Shown here in pieces: positions 43,864 to 52,185 of a DNA stretch of 64,000 bases. The stretch is from NCBI GenBank assembly GCA_039820405.1, contig JBCBQC010000019.1:7533-71532 (forward strand), read 5' to 3'. The notes beneath the pieces are model-generated. The model did not search any database. It was given only the letters and a program-made list of their open reading frames with translations, and was not told where the DNA came from. The position numbers were made by a program, and so were the translations under genes. Numbering within the stretch: position 1 is the first letter of the stretch; each line of letters begins with the position of its first letter. This stretch comes from CALLVY01 sp937899855 (GTDB taxonomy: Bacteria > Bacteroidota > Bacteroidia > Chitinophagales > Saprospiraceae).

Positions 43864-45402
43864 TTATGGAGTCTTGGCACCAAATGTTTTGACCAGGCCC
43901 AACGAGAGGTGATATCGGTCTACTCGTGTTTCATAGTCGTCTTGTGTAAAAATGGCTTGCGTGCCGCTCGTCCAATCCCCCATGAGTGCTAGCTGTAGAT
44001 TGGGAAGCAGCTTATAGTTCAGTGCCAGTCCAAGGCGGTAATCCAAATGCCAATTGTTGAAATCGCTTTGCAAAGCGGTGGGCCCTTGAGCCCCATCGTG
44101 GCGTATCAAATCGTGGTTGGTTTCGATCGACTCGATCCCATTTTCCAGATCGAGTAGGTAGTTGACGCCCAGCCCAATCGTAGCCGAGGGCAACCAGCGA
44201 CCACTACGGCCCAGGGGAAATACCTGGAGACCGAGGGGAACGCTCAGGTTCTGGATGCGGTGCTGCGACTGGAAGTCGACCAGCAAATTGACGGGATCAG
44301 CTAGGGAAGCCTGCCCCGCCGTTTCGCGGTTGAACCGGAACTGGGCTTCGGTGGGGCCGTAGGGCGTAGCGAGGTCCATCGTGTATTCATTGCTCGCAGA
44401 ATTGTTGACCCGTTCCTGATTGGGATCGTACACCAGCTCGGAATTGTGTCCCGAGCGGACCTGTACCTTCTCGTACTGGAAGCCCGTGAACAAGCTCAGT
44501 CGCTCGTTCCAGTCCCAGGCCACTTGTACGCCGGCTTGCCAGCCCCAAGCATCGGTGTAGTTGAAATCAAAAGGAGCCAAATCATCGCGGTACTCCTCAT
44601 TGATCCGGTGCTGCCAGAAAGTGGCGCCCACAAAATCGGTAACGCGGATGAAATCTGGTGTCGGGGCAGGAGGTACAAGCACCTCTGACTTCAGGGCGTA
44701 GGCGGGTACGGGTAGTTGGGTAGTGAGTGCGGCAAGCGGATTCAAATCCACCGGTGGGATTGGCGCCGGAGCCGCTTTCACGAGTTCTGGGGTCGTCGAG
44801 AACGCCCTTGCTTTTTTGGGTTCCCCTTCCGAGGTCCTCGCCTCCGTGTCTACACCGGAAGTGAGTTGCCGAGCAGAAGATGGGCTAAAGTTGGACTCGA
44901 CCGTAGTAGTAGCAGTAATCGAATTATTGGCAATAGTAAGCTTACTGGTAATGATGTCAGTAGAGGTAGTAGTAGAGGTAGTGGTAGCTGGGGCTGCCGG
45001 ACGGACCGGATCGACGGGAGTGCTCGCCTGCGGTGTGGCAACTGTTTGGCTTGCGTCGTTATTTGCTGGAATCATTGCCCCTGGAAGCTGCTCGGTCGCC
45101 AAAAGCGGTTTGTGGTCCCCGGCGGGAGACGATTCGAGCCGTTCTTCAACAGTCCAGTTTTGTAGGGAATTGTCGATGGCTCCTTGGGCCTCACGACCAC
45201 CGTACCACCAATAAAAGGCAACCAAACCCGCCAGGACCAGCCCCGCGCTCCACCACCACAATTTTGGGCGGCGACGATCATTGTGAATGGGTAAATCCGT
45301 AGCGATGCTGTCCCACAAGTCCCCATCGGGAGTATTCCACTCCTCTTCCGGGTGGGTACCCTCGCTAAAACGGTTTCTCCATATGTCGTCAAATCTATCC
45401 AT
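43864..45402 (-). CDS. Anti-sigma-like protein with periplasmic linker and C-terminal beta-barrel
   Basis: A 512-residue protein of unusual layout. Residues 1-47 are cytoplasmic, with an acidic DRFDDIWRNRF start. A Trp-rich transmembrane helix spans 48-69. A Ser/Thr/Pro-rich linker of some 190 residues follows. The last 240 residues alternate aromatic beta strands (DFVGATFWQHRI, LSLFTGFQYEKVQV, YHLSLGLVKTF), like a porin-type outer-membrane barrel. It overlaps the ECF sigma gene by 8 bp. The most economical reading is one chain linking inner and outer membrane and controlling the sigma factor. Similar genes next to ECF sigmas exist in Bacteroidota, usually annotated only as outer membrane beta-barrel protein. 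Confidence 0.75.
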   Translation of the reverse strand: MDRFDDIWRNRFSEGTHPEEEWNTPDGDLWDSIATDLPIHNDRRRPKLWWWSAGLVLAGLVAFYWWYGGREAQGAIDNSLQNWTVEERLESSPAGDHKPLLATEQLPGAMIPANNDASQTVATPQASTPVDPVRPAAPATTTSTTTSTDIITSKLTIANNSITATTTVESNFSPSSARQLTSGVDTEARTSEGEPKKARAFSTTPELVKAAPAPIPPVDLNPLAALTTQLPVPAYALKSEVLVPPAPTPDFIRVTDFVGATFWQHRINEEYRDDLAPFDFNYTDAWGWQAGVQVAWDWNERLSLFTGFQYEKVQVRSGHNSELVYDPNQERVNNSASNEYTMDLATPYGPTEAQFRFNRETAGQASLADPVNLLVDFQSQHRIQNLSVPLGLQVFPLGRSGRWLPSATIGLGVNYLLDLENGIESIETNHDLIRHDGAQGPTALQSDFNNWHLDYRLGLALNYKLLPNLQLALMGDWTSGTQAIFTQDDYETRVDRYHLSLGLVKTFGAKTP

Positions 45403-45955
45403 GATCCTGATTAAGTACTCGCTGATTTAATGAAATTCTTCTCTGCAAAAGGTTGCGCGCCTTCATCAACTGCGACTTGGAAGTACTGATGGAAATATTC
45501 AGTTCCGCCGCAATTTCCTTGTGCGAATAGCCATCGATGACGTACATGTTAAAAACGGTACGGTAGCCATAGGGCAGTCGCTGAATTTGGTCCAACATCT
45601 CGGCGAGCGTCATCTTGGAAAGCGCGTCGACCTCGGTGGTGGGGGTTTGTTCCGCCCCGGTGAGGTTTACCGAGTAAAGGGTGTTCTTGCGAATGTTGCC
45701 CAAACAGGCGTTGATGGCGATGCGTTTGGCCCAGGATTCGAAAACGCCTTTGGTTTGGTCGAATTGCTGGAGATTCCTAAAGATATTAATAAAAGTCTCC
45801 TGCAAATAATCTTGTGCCGTACTGCGATCTTTTGCGTAGCGCAAACAAACCAGGAATAAACTCTGCTTGTACTCCTGATACAGGCCCTTGTAGGCCTGCT
45901 GACTGCCTCGGAGGGCCGCCTCGATTAGTTTACAATTTTTGGTTTGCTTACTCAA
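45395..45955 (-). CDS. ECF RNA polymerase sigma factor
   Basis: A 186-residue extracytoplasmic-function sigma factor. Region 2 covers LFLVCLRYAKDRSTAQDYLQ and region 4 is LPYGYRTVFNMYVIDGYSHK followed by EIAAELNISISTSKSQL. No ATG is available in frame; a TTG at 45955 is the likely start. It overlaps the anti-sigma-like gene by 8 bp. The pair could direct the fasciclin adhesin gene just downstream, but no promoter evidence settles it. Confidence 0.93.
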   Translation of the reverse strand: MSKQTKNCKLIEAALRGSQQAYKGLYQEYKQSLFLVCLRYAKDRSTAQDYLQETFINIFRNLQQFDQTKGVFESWAKRIAINACLGNIRKNTLYSVNLTGAEQTPTTEVDALSKMTLAEMLDQIQRLPYGYRTVFNMYVIDGYSHKEIAAELNISISTSKSQLMKARNLLQRRISLNQRVLNQDHG

Positions 45956-46121
45956 AATCCGTTATCTTTTACTGGCAATATGCGAGGACTTGCAAATGGG
46001 TTGCCTGGGGTTAAAAAAAAGTTGAATTTCACATTGATTTTCGAGCACCAGACGGATTGGTGTAAGGAAAACCTGCGACCGGAGTAATTGTTTAGCGGAT
46101 TTTGCCGCCTACGCGCCCAAC

Positions 46122-46154
46122 AAAAAAAAGGTGATCCACCAAAACGGGATCACC
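46122..46154 (-). terminator. Rho-independent terminator (minus strand)
   Basis: Stem GGTGATCC/GGATCACC (46130-46154) followed on the minus strand by a run of eight T (46122-46129). It ends the Cys-rich lipoprotein gene. Confidence 0.92.
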
Positions 46155-46190
46155 TCATTGATATCATTTATTTAACCTTTGCAATTCGAT

Positions 46191-47000
46191 TTAATCCGCC
46201 GCTCCACCTCCCCCCGGAATGGTGTAAAAGAGCACCTCATCGGGACAGCCATTATTGTAGGACACCGTAATCTCCACCACAATCGGTGCACCGGTAGAAA
46301 CAAAAGGGAACACGGATTGATAGCCAGTCACACAACCCGCCGAACTGTTGAAATCGGTCCAGGTGGTCCCGTTGTCGGCTTTTAGGCAAATCTCCGCCAC
46401 CGAGGCTTGACAGTCTTCCCCATTGAGCACGTCGACCGTCAAGGTACCCAAGGAGCCCTGTCCGATGGGGTCCTGAGAACCGATGGCCGAAAGCTCGCAA
46501 CAATCGACCGGCTCCAGGGTAGTGCTGGTACAACCCTTGCAAACCGCGTCGAGCTCAAAGCTCAGGTCGGGCTCAAAACTACAGGACCAAACCTCGGGAC
46601 GAGCGTCGAGGATCGTGTTGTACACGGTACAGACCTCGTCTGGCGTCGAGCCAAAGATGGTGACGTTGAGATCGGGAATAAAGGTACAGCCAAAGGCATC
46701 CCCGTTGCTGATTAGGTAAGCGGAGTAGCTGTGGCCGGAGGGCAGCGCGAGCAGGGCATCGGTGGAGGTGGGTACCCGGTAGGGGCCGAAGGTATACGTG
46801 TTGCCCAACTCATCGCAGAAGTAAAGGTCAAACCCGAGGTAATTGCCGGTGGCACAACAATCACCACAATCGGCGACGTCGTAGCTGAGGAGAAAATAGC
46901 ACAATTCGGGATTGCCCTGGTTTTCCGAATTGCCCTGACAAGCGGCTAGCAACAGGGGGAGGAGCAGTAGGCTTAAAAAGCGGAAGTAGTTAATTTTCAT
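46191..47000 (-). CDS. Cysteine-rich lipoprotein, unknown
   Basis: A 269-residue lipoprotein from the ATG at 47000. The lipobox is LAAC. The mature part holds about 14 Cys in clusters (CGDCC, CKGC, DCCEL), which must form disulfides or bind metal. The C-terminal region resembles beta-sandwich domains (VVEITVSYNNGCPDEVLF). I do not recognise the family. It is a single-gene unit with its own terminator. Confidence 0.75.
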   Translation of the reverse strand: MKINYFRFLSLLLLPLLLAACQGNSENQGNPELCYFLLSYDVADCGDCCATGNYLGFDLYFCDELGNTYTFGPYRVPTSTDALLALPSGHSYSAYLISNGDAFGCTFIPDLNVTIFGSTPDEVCTVYNTILDARPEVWSCSFEPDLSFELDAVCKGCTSTTLEPVDCCELSAIGSQDPIGQGSLGTLTVDVLNGEDCQASVAEICLKADNGTTWTDFNSSAGCVTGYQSVFPFVSTGAPIVVEITVSYNNGCPDEVLFYTIPGGGGAAD

Positions 47001-47138
47001 GGTTTGTATTTTTAGCGTTACTGAAATAATGATTGGGAGAAGGTGGGACAAAAAAGCGTTCTTCGGGGCAGGGAAAGGTAACCTCCGGTCTGGAATTAAT
47101 TTTTAATTTTCCTATTTTCACCCCTCAAAATCGAGCTT

Positions 47139-47744
47139 ATGGACCTCAGCAATATCGATACCATCCTCTTTGACTTGGGTGGCGTACTCATCGACTGGAA
47201 CCCCCGCTACGTGTTCCGCCAAATCTACGATACCGAAGAAGAGGTGGAGCATTTCCTGGCCCACATCTGTACCCCGGAGTGGAACGAGCAACAGGACGCC
47301 GGCCGCTCCCTCGCCGAAGCCACCACCAGCCTGATTCTTCAGTATCCCGCCTACGCCGACCCCATCCGCGCCTATTACAGCCGCTGGTCCGAGATGCTGG
47401 GGGGGCCGATCGAAGGCACGGTAGCCCTGCTCGATCAACTGAAGCGCGAAGAGCGCTACCAACTCTACGCCCTCACCAATTGGTCGGCCGAGACCTTCCC
47501 CATCGCCCAAGAACGCTACGCCTTTTTGCAGTGGTTTGCGGGGATTCTGGTGTCGGGGGTGGAAAAGATGAAAAAACCCCAGCCCGAAATCTACCACCTG
47601 GCCCTGGAACGCTTTGGCCTCGTAGCCGAACGCACCTTGTTCGTCGATGACAGCTTGCGCAATGTAGAAGGTGCCCGCGCCGTGGGCATCCCGGCTTATC
47701 ATTTCCAGGGCCCCGCAGCGCTACGCGAAGTGCTGGGCTACTGA
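47139..47744 (+). CDS. HAD family hydrolase (YihX-like)
   Basis: A 201-residue HAD superfamily phosphatase of subfamily IA. Nucleophile Asp12 lies in FDLGGVLID; motif II is YALTNWS, motif III is the Lys in EKMKKPQPEIY and motif IV is FVDDS. The residue two after the nucleophile, usually Asp, is Gly (D-L-G). This change is normal in the YihX/epoxide-hydrolase-like clade, whose members include a glucose-1-phosphate phosphatase. A sugar phosphate substrate is therefore plausible but unproven. Confidence 0.9.
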   Translation: MDLSNIDTILFDLGGVLIDWNPRYVFRQIYDTEEEVEHFLAHICTPEWNEQQDAGRSLAEATTSLILQYPAYADPIRAYYSRWSEMLGGPIEGTVALLDQLKREERYQLYALTNWSAETFPIAQERYAFLQWFAGILVSGVEKMKKPQPEIYHLALERFGLVAERTLFVDDSLRNVEGARAVGIPAYHFQGPAALREVLGY

Positions 47745-47756
47745 TGGGAAGGCCCC

Positions 47757-47787
47757 TTGCCTTTATTGGTCCAAATGCCTATATTTG
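47757..47787 (+). promoter_or_regulatory. Bacteroidota-type promoter
   Basis: TTG (47757-47759), a 20-base spacer and TATATTTG (47780-47787) match the -33/-7 consensus closely. It would drive the T9SS cargo gene at 47916 with a leader of about 120 bases. Confidence 0.65.
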
Positions 47788-47915
47788 AGCTCCGCTTCTG
47801 TTTAATTTTTTCATTCCGCTTGTTTATCACATTTCCTTTTACTCACTTTTCCAAAGTGAGGGAGTGTCCCAATTGAACCCTCCCGATACCACGCTTTGGT
47901 CAAATTTTTTCAAGC

Positions 47916-49121
47916 ATGAAAAAGTTAAAACTCTTTTTATGCCTACTACTGAGCTTGGTAGGCATCCAATCCGTGTGGGGGCAATGCCCCATCGAGGGGC
48001 CCGATGACTTTGTACTCGGCCAAACGACCATGTTTTCTACCCTTACCGCACCGGGAGTGGGCCATTTTTGGTCGGCTACCGGAAACATTAAAATCGAATC
48101 GGGGTCCAGCAATTCCGAAGTCACGGTGTCCGGAAGCTGCCTCGGTACTGGGCGACTTTGCGTCACCTCCTTCGTCGAAGGCTTCGATCCTTGTTGCAAT
48201 TGTATCGACGTCACGGTGACCGATGGCCAAGACGACATCGACTGTTCCATCACCGGTCCCTCCACCTTCCGCAGCGACCAGACGGCCAGCTACTTTACCG
48301 CCGCCGGCGTGGGGCTCGGCCATTTCTGGTCGACCAGCGGCGTCGTCAAAATCGACGTTGGGGGCAATGGCTCGGGCATCACCATCTCCGCAACGGGTTC
48401 GGGGAGCGGGCGCGTTTGCGTGACCTCCTACGCCGAGGGGGAGGAGCCCTGCTGCAACTGCATCAACGTAACCGTTACCGATCCCCCCCCACCCTGTATC
48501 ATCCCCAATTTCGTCAGCGTGTTTCAGGACGACTCCCAGAGCGGCGGCTGCCCCGGTACGACCTTCAACTACGACGCCTTCTTGAGCCCCTCCAACGCCA
48601 CTACGGGAATTGGGTCCTTCTTCTGGGAGGCCGGCACCGGGCTGATTGCTGGTCAAAACATCTTTTTTACCAAGACCACTACCAACCCGACCGTTAACAT
48701 TCCCAATATGCCCGAAGGCAACGTCTGGGTACGGGTCACCTTTACCTCTCCCTGCGATGGCTCCACCTACGATAGCGAAACCATCGCCACTTACCGTTCC
48801 GATTGCCCCGGCTTCACCGGTGGCCAGCCCGATCGGTTGCTGGACAACGATTCGGCCAACAAGGTACGGGTCAAAGTCCATCCCAATCCCTTCCGCGACC
48901 AGCTGACCTTCGAAGTGGCTAGTGCCGAAGCACAGGAGGTACAGCTCGACTTGTACGACAGCCAAGGAAAGCTGCTGCTATCGCGTCGGCTCGACCTGGC
49001 GGCGGGTGCACAGCACTTACAAATAGAGGACTTGCCCCGGTTGGCGAAAGGGCTGTTGTACTACCGACTCCACGGCGCGGGGCGTACGCTGAGCAATGGA
49101 GAATTGATCCATTTGGAGTAG
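47916..49121 (+). CDS. Secreted protein with duplicated Cys module and T9SS type A domain
   Basis: A 401-residue secreted protein; signal peptide ending QSVWGQ. Two similar beta-domain modules follow, each with GHFWS and a closing CVTS....PCCNC segment (FDPCCNCIDVTV and EEPCCNCINVTV), so the module was duplicated. A third, different domain (about 205-300) precedes the sorting domain VKVHPNPFRDQLTFEV. The pattern resembles PKD-like or Ig-like domains. It should be exported by T9SS. Function is unknown. It is a single-gene unit with a promoter and terminator of its own. Confidence 0.85.
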   Translation: MKKLKLFLCLLLSLVGIQSVWGQCPIEGPDDFVLGQTTMFSTLTAPGVGHFWSATGNIKIESGSSNSEVTVSGSCLGTGRLCVTSFVEGFDPCCNCIDVTVTDGQDDIDCSITGPSTFRSDQTASYFTAAGVGLGHFWSTSGVVKIDVGGNGSGITISATGSGSGRVCVTSYAEGEEPCCNCINVTVTDPPPPCIIPNFVSVFQDDSQSGGCPGTTFNYDAFLSPSNATTGIGSFFWEAGTGLIAGQNIFFTKTTTNPTVNIPNMPEGNVWVRVTFTSPCDGSTYDSETIATYRSDCPGFTGGQPDRLLDNDSANKVRVKVHPNPFRDQLTFEVASAEAQEVQLDLYDSQGKLLLSRRLDLAAGAQHLQIEDLPRLAKGLLYYRLHGAGRTLSNGELIHLE

Positions 49122-49178
49122 CCCGTAAATCTCGAGCCGCTTCTTCCGGCGGGTGGAATCGGCCTCGCTGCCCCAACG

Positions 49179-49217
49179 GAGCAGCCCTCTACGATGGGGG
49201 CTGCTCTTTGTCTTTCT
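49179..49217 (+). terminator. Rho-independent terminator
   Basis: Stem GAGCAGCCC/GGGCTGCTC (49179-49206) followed by TTTGTCTTTCT. Confidence 0.85.
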
Positions 49218-49315
49218 CACCCGCAGCCCTTGGCTCTTGCCTTTTCAGCCGAACAAATAAAGCCCCGGGCTGTTATCCAAAAGGCAATACAAACGCTATT
49301 AAAAATACCTCAACT

Positions 49316-49489
49316 ATGTTTGGATTATTCAAGAAAGATCCGGTCAAAAAACTGGAAAAGGAGTATTCACAATTGATGGAAAAAGCCATGGCTGTCCAAC
49401 GGTCGGGTGACCTCAAACACTACGCCCGGCTCATCGAAGAAGCCGAGGCCATTCAAGAGAAAATTACCGCGCTTAAAGAAAAATCATAA
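49316..49489 (+). CDS. Lacal_2735 family small protein
   Basis: A 57-residue protein from the ATG at 49316, with the family opening MFGLFKKDPVKKLEKEYSQL. It is almost entirely helical and charged, probably a short coiled coil. The function of the family is unknown; it is common in Bacteroidota. Its stop codon overlaps the ATG of the SDR gene (TAATG), so the two are translationally coupled, a useful clue to a shared role. Confidence 0.85.
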   Translation: MFGLFKKDPVKKLEKEYSQLMEKAMAVQRSGDLKHYARLIEEAEAIQEKITALKEKS

Positions 49490-50190
49490 TGGCCCACAAC
49501 TACCTCATCGCCGGTGGGAGCTCCGGCATTGGCAAGGCCATCGTCTTGCAACTCCTACAGGAAGGACATTCCGTACTGGTACTATCGCGCCAGCGGGGCG
49601 AATTGCCTTCGCATCCCGCTCTGACGCACGTGGCGATCGACCTGGCCACCGAGGAAGTCGACAAGAGCATTATTCCGGCGGAACTACACGGGCTGGCCTA
49701 TTGCCCCGGCTCGATCAACCTACGCCCCTTTCGCTCGCTCAAAACCGATCAATTCGAACAGGATTTTCGCATCAACGTCCTCGGAGCCGTCAAGGTGCTC
49801 CAGGCTTGCCAACGGCCCCTCAAAAAGGCCGGCCATTCCAGCGTCGTTCTCTTCAGTACCGTAGCCGTCGTGCAGGGCATGCCCTTCCACGCCTCGGTAG
49901 CGGCCTCCAAGGGTGCCATCGAAGGCCTAGCCCGTTCGCTGGCCGCCGAGTGGTCGCCCCACACCCGCGTCAACTGTCTGGCCCCATCGCTCACCGATAC
50001 GCCCCTAGCCGCCAACCTACTCTCTACTCCAGAAAAACGGGACAATTCCGCCCAACGCCACCCCCTCAAGCGGATCGGTACGGCCGAAGACATCGCTTCG
50101 ATGGCCTGCTTCTTACTCTCGGGTCCCGGCACTTGGATCAGTGGGCAAATTATTGGTATCGATGGGGGGATGAGCCGCATTCGGACCTAA
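49489..50190 (+). CDS. SDR-fold protein lacking the catalytic Tyr
   Basis: A 233-residue short-chain dehydrogenase-fold protein. The cofactor loop is GGSSGIGKA near the N-terminus and the fold core NVLGAVKVLQAC and VNCLAPSLTDTPLA are present. The active-site segment reads HASVAASKG, where the usual YxxxK has Val in place of Tyr (codon GTA). The Lys and an upstream Ser are kept. Normal oxidoreductase chemistry is therefore doubtful; such atypical SDRs may bind NAD(P) for another purpose. It overlaps the Lacal_2735 gene and is followed by a hairpin. Confidence 0.88.
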   Translation: MAHNYLIAGGSSGIGKAIVLQLLQEGHSVLVLSRQRGELPSHPALTHVAIDLATEEVDKSIIPAELHGLAYCPGSINLRPFRSLKTDQFEQDFRINVLGAVKVLQACQRPLKKAGHSSVVLFSTVAVVQGMPFHASVAASKGAIEGLARSLAAEWSPHTRVNCLAPSLTDTPLAANLLSTPEKRDNSAQRHPLKRIGTAEDIASMACFLLSGPGTWISGQIIGIDGGMSRIRT

Positions 50191-50349
50191 TACTAGAAGC
50201 CATTTCAAAATGTTTTTGCCGGCGAGGGAGTGGTCATTTACGCCCCTGCCGTAGCCCAAATCGACGCCGGAGATTCACGCCAGTAAAGTATATTTTTGAG
50301 ATGGCTTCTACACACTACGATTCACACAACAAGTAATTTCCCAAGACGA

Positions 50350-50379
50350 AGGCCACAGCGTAACCTTACGCTGTGGCCT
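50350..50379. terminator. Perfect hairpin between convergent genes
   Basis: AGGCCACAGCGTAA pairs perfectly with TTACGCTGTGGCCT around a 2-base centre. No T run on either side, so it may act as a weak bidirectional terminator for the SDR and dehydrogenase genes. Confidence 0.65.
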
Positions 50380-50435
50380 ACCTTGTGAAGACACCACGCC
50401 AAAGCTGGGTGGGCCTCCATGACCTAGTATTTTCC

Positions 50436-52061
50436 CTACTGTTTGATCACCTTACGCACCACCTGCTTGCCCCCTTTCGCCACCGAAAGTAGGTATACGC
50501 CCGCCTCCAGGTCAGAGACCGTCAGCCGGTGCTGCCACTGGCCCACTCCCGCCACGCGATCCTCAAGGATGGTCCGTCCGTCGACGCGGTAGAGCCGCAG
50601 GGTCAGTTTGGTGGAGGTAGGACTGTAAAAGTCGAGCAGCAACTCACTTTCAAACGGATTGGGCGTAATCGTCAAACGCTCCAGGCCGATGACTTCGGGG
50701 TGCTGCGTGATGATTACGGTAATGGCTTCGGAGAGGTACTCACAACCGCTGGGGTGACGCAGCTCCACCCGATAATCTCCACTGACCGTAGGAAGATAGG
50801 TAGGATCCGTCGCATCGGCGATGGGACTGCCGTCCAGCAACCACTGGTAAGCCTCAAAGTCTTCGGGAGCCGTGAGTTCCCCGGAGGGTCTTTCCTCCAG
50901 TTCGATGACGTCGAAGGCATCGCCCCGGGTGACGTGATAGATGCTGTTGTCGTTGAGTCCCGCAAGGTAAATTTCGCCATCCGCTCCCTGGCCAAAAGTC
51001 GTCCAGGCCCCGTTGGGGATACGCAGCAGGTTCTCGTTGGTCCAGCCCCCCTGGCCATCGGGTCGCAGCCCCCAGATATCACCGCTACAGTAATCGGCGT
51101 AGAGGTAAAAATCCTTGAGTTCGGGGTACACACAAGAACGGTAGACAAAGCCTCCGGTTACCGAACAGGGACCGTAAAATTCGTGCGCGTAAACCTGTAC
51201 GGGTTCGACGTAGTTGGACGGATCGACGCAACCATTGTTGCCCACATTGGGATTATCGCGGTCGCCCTCCCGGCAACGCCAGCCGTAATTTTCGCCCCCC
51301 GTGCTGGCGGCGGGCTGGAAATTGATCTCTTCCTGACTCCACTGCCCCACGTCGGCGATCCACAGGTCCCCAGTTTCGGGATCAAAGCTAAACCGCCAGG
51401 GGTTCCGCAGGCCCAGGGACCAAATTTCGGGTAGGGTATCGGGCCGCCCTACAAAGGGATTGTCCGCGGGAATGGCGTAGGGGCCCGCATCGGTATCGAT
51501 ATCAATGCGCAACATTTTCCCGTGCAAACTGAGTGGATTTTGGGAGCGATTCCCCGGGTCATTGCTCTGGCCACCGTCGCCCATCCCAATGTAGAGGTAG
51601 CCATCCGGGCCAAATTCCAAGTCTCCCCCGTTGTGGTTGACGTAGGGTTGGGCAATATTGAGGACCGCGCTTTCGGTGTCGCTGATGCCCCGATCGGGAT
51701 CGCTGGGATCGACGGAAAAACGCGAAATTTGCGTATCGCCAGCGTTGTCGATATAGTGGACGTAAAAGTAGCCGTTTTCGGCGTAATTGGGGTGAAAAGC
51801 CAGGCCCAGTAGGCCCTGCTCGCTCTGACCACCGGTTTGGATTACGCGGGAGTTGATGTCCATGAAGGTACGTACCTCCCCGCTGGCACTGATGACTTTG
51901 ATGACGCCGGGTCTTTCTACCGCAAAAATACGGTCGTCACCCGCTGAAGCAATGTCAACAACGTTGTTAAAGCCCTCCGCGAGGGGTTCGAGTTGGAGGT
52001 TTTGTGCGTGGCTGGAAAAAGCCAACAAGCCGAATAGGAATAGTAGGGAAATGGGTTTCAT
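50436..52061 (-). CDS. Secreted PQQ-dependent sugar dehydrogenase-like protein with T9SS domain
   Basis: A 541-residue protein from the ATG at 52061; signal peptide ending SSHAQ. Residues about 25-360 form the six-bladed propeller of the soluble glucose/aldose dehydrogenase family: GLLGLAFHPNY, NHNGGDLEFGPDGYLYIGMG and EIWSLGLRNPWRFSF are the key segments, including the catalytic His and PQQ-binding Arg regions. An Ig-like domain and a type A sorting domain (LTITPNPFESELLLDF) follow. It may oxidise sugars at the cell surface using PQQ; no PQQ synthesis genes lie in the window, so the cofactor is assumed from the family. Confidence 0.9.
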   Translation of the reverse strand: MKPISLLFLFGLLAFSSHAQNLQLEPLAEGFNNVVDIASAGDDRIFAVERPGVIKVISASGEVRTFMDINSRVIQTGGQSEQGLLGLAFHPNYAENGYFYVHYIDNAGDTQISRFSVDPSDPDRGISDTESAVLNIAQPYVNHNGGDLEFGPDGYLYIGMGDGGQSNDPGNRSQNPLSLHGKMLRIDIDTDAGPYAIPADNPFVGRPDTLPEIWSLGLRNPWRFSFDPETGDLWIADVGQWSQEEINFQPAASTGGENYGWRCREGDRDNPNVGNNGCVDPSNYVEPVQVYAHEFYGPCSVTGGFVYRSCVYPELKDFYLYADYCSGDIWGLRPDGQGGWTNENLLRIPNGAWTTFGQGADGEIYLAGLNDNSIYHVTRGDAFDVIELEERPSGELTAPEDFEAYQWLLDGSPIADATDPTYLPTVSGDYRVELRHPSGCEYLSEAITVIITQHPEVIGLERLTITPNPFESELLLDFYSPTSTKLTLRLYRVDGRTILEDRVAGVGQWQHRLTVSDLEAGVYLLSVAKGGKQVVRKVIKQ

Positions 52062-52185
52062 GCGCAATGATTGGTAGTTCGATAAAGTTACAAATTACTA
52101 AACTCCTACCAATAAATACGATTTCCCCTCCCCTGCTGGACATTATCTGACAAAAATAGCCCCCCATTCGTCTCACGACTCCGCA

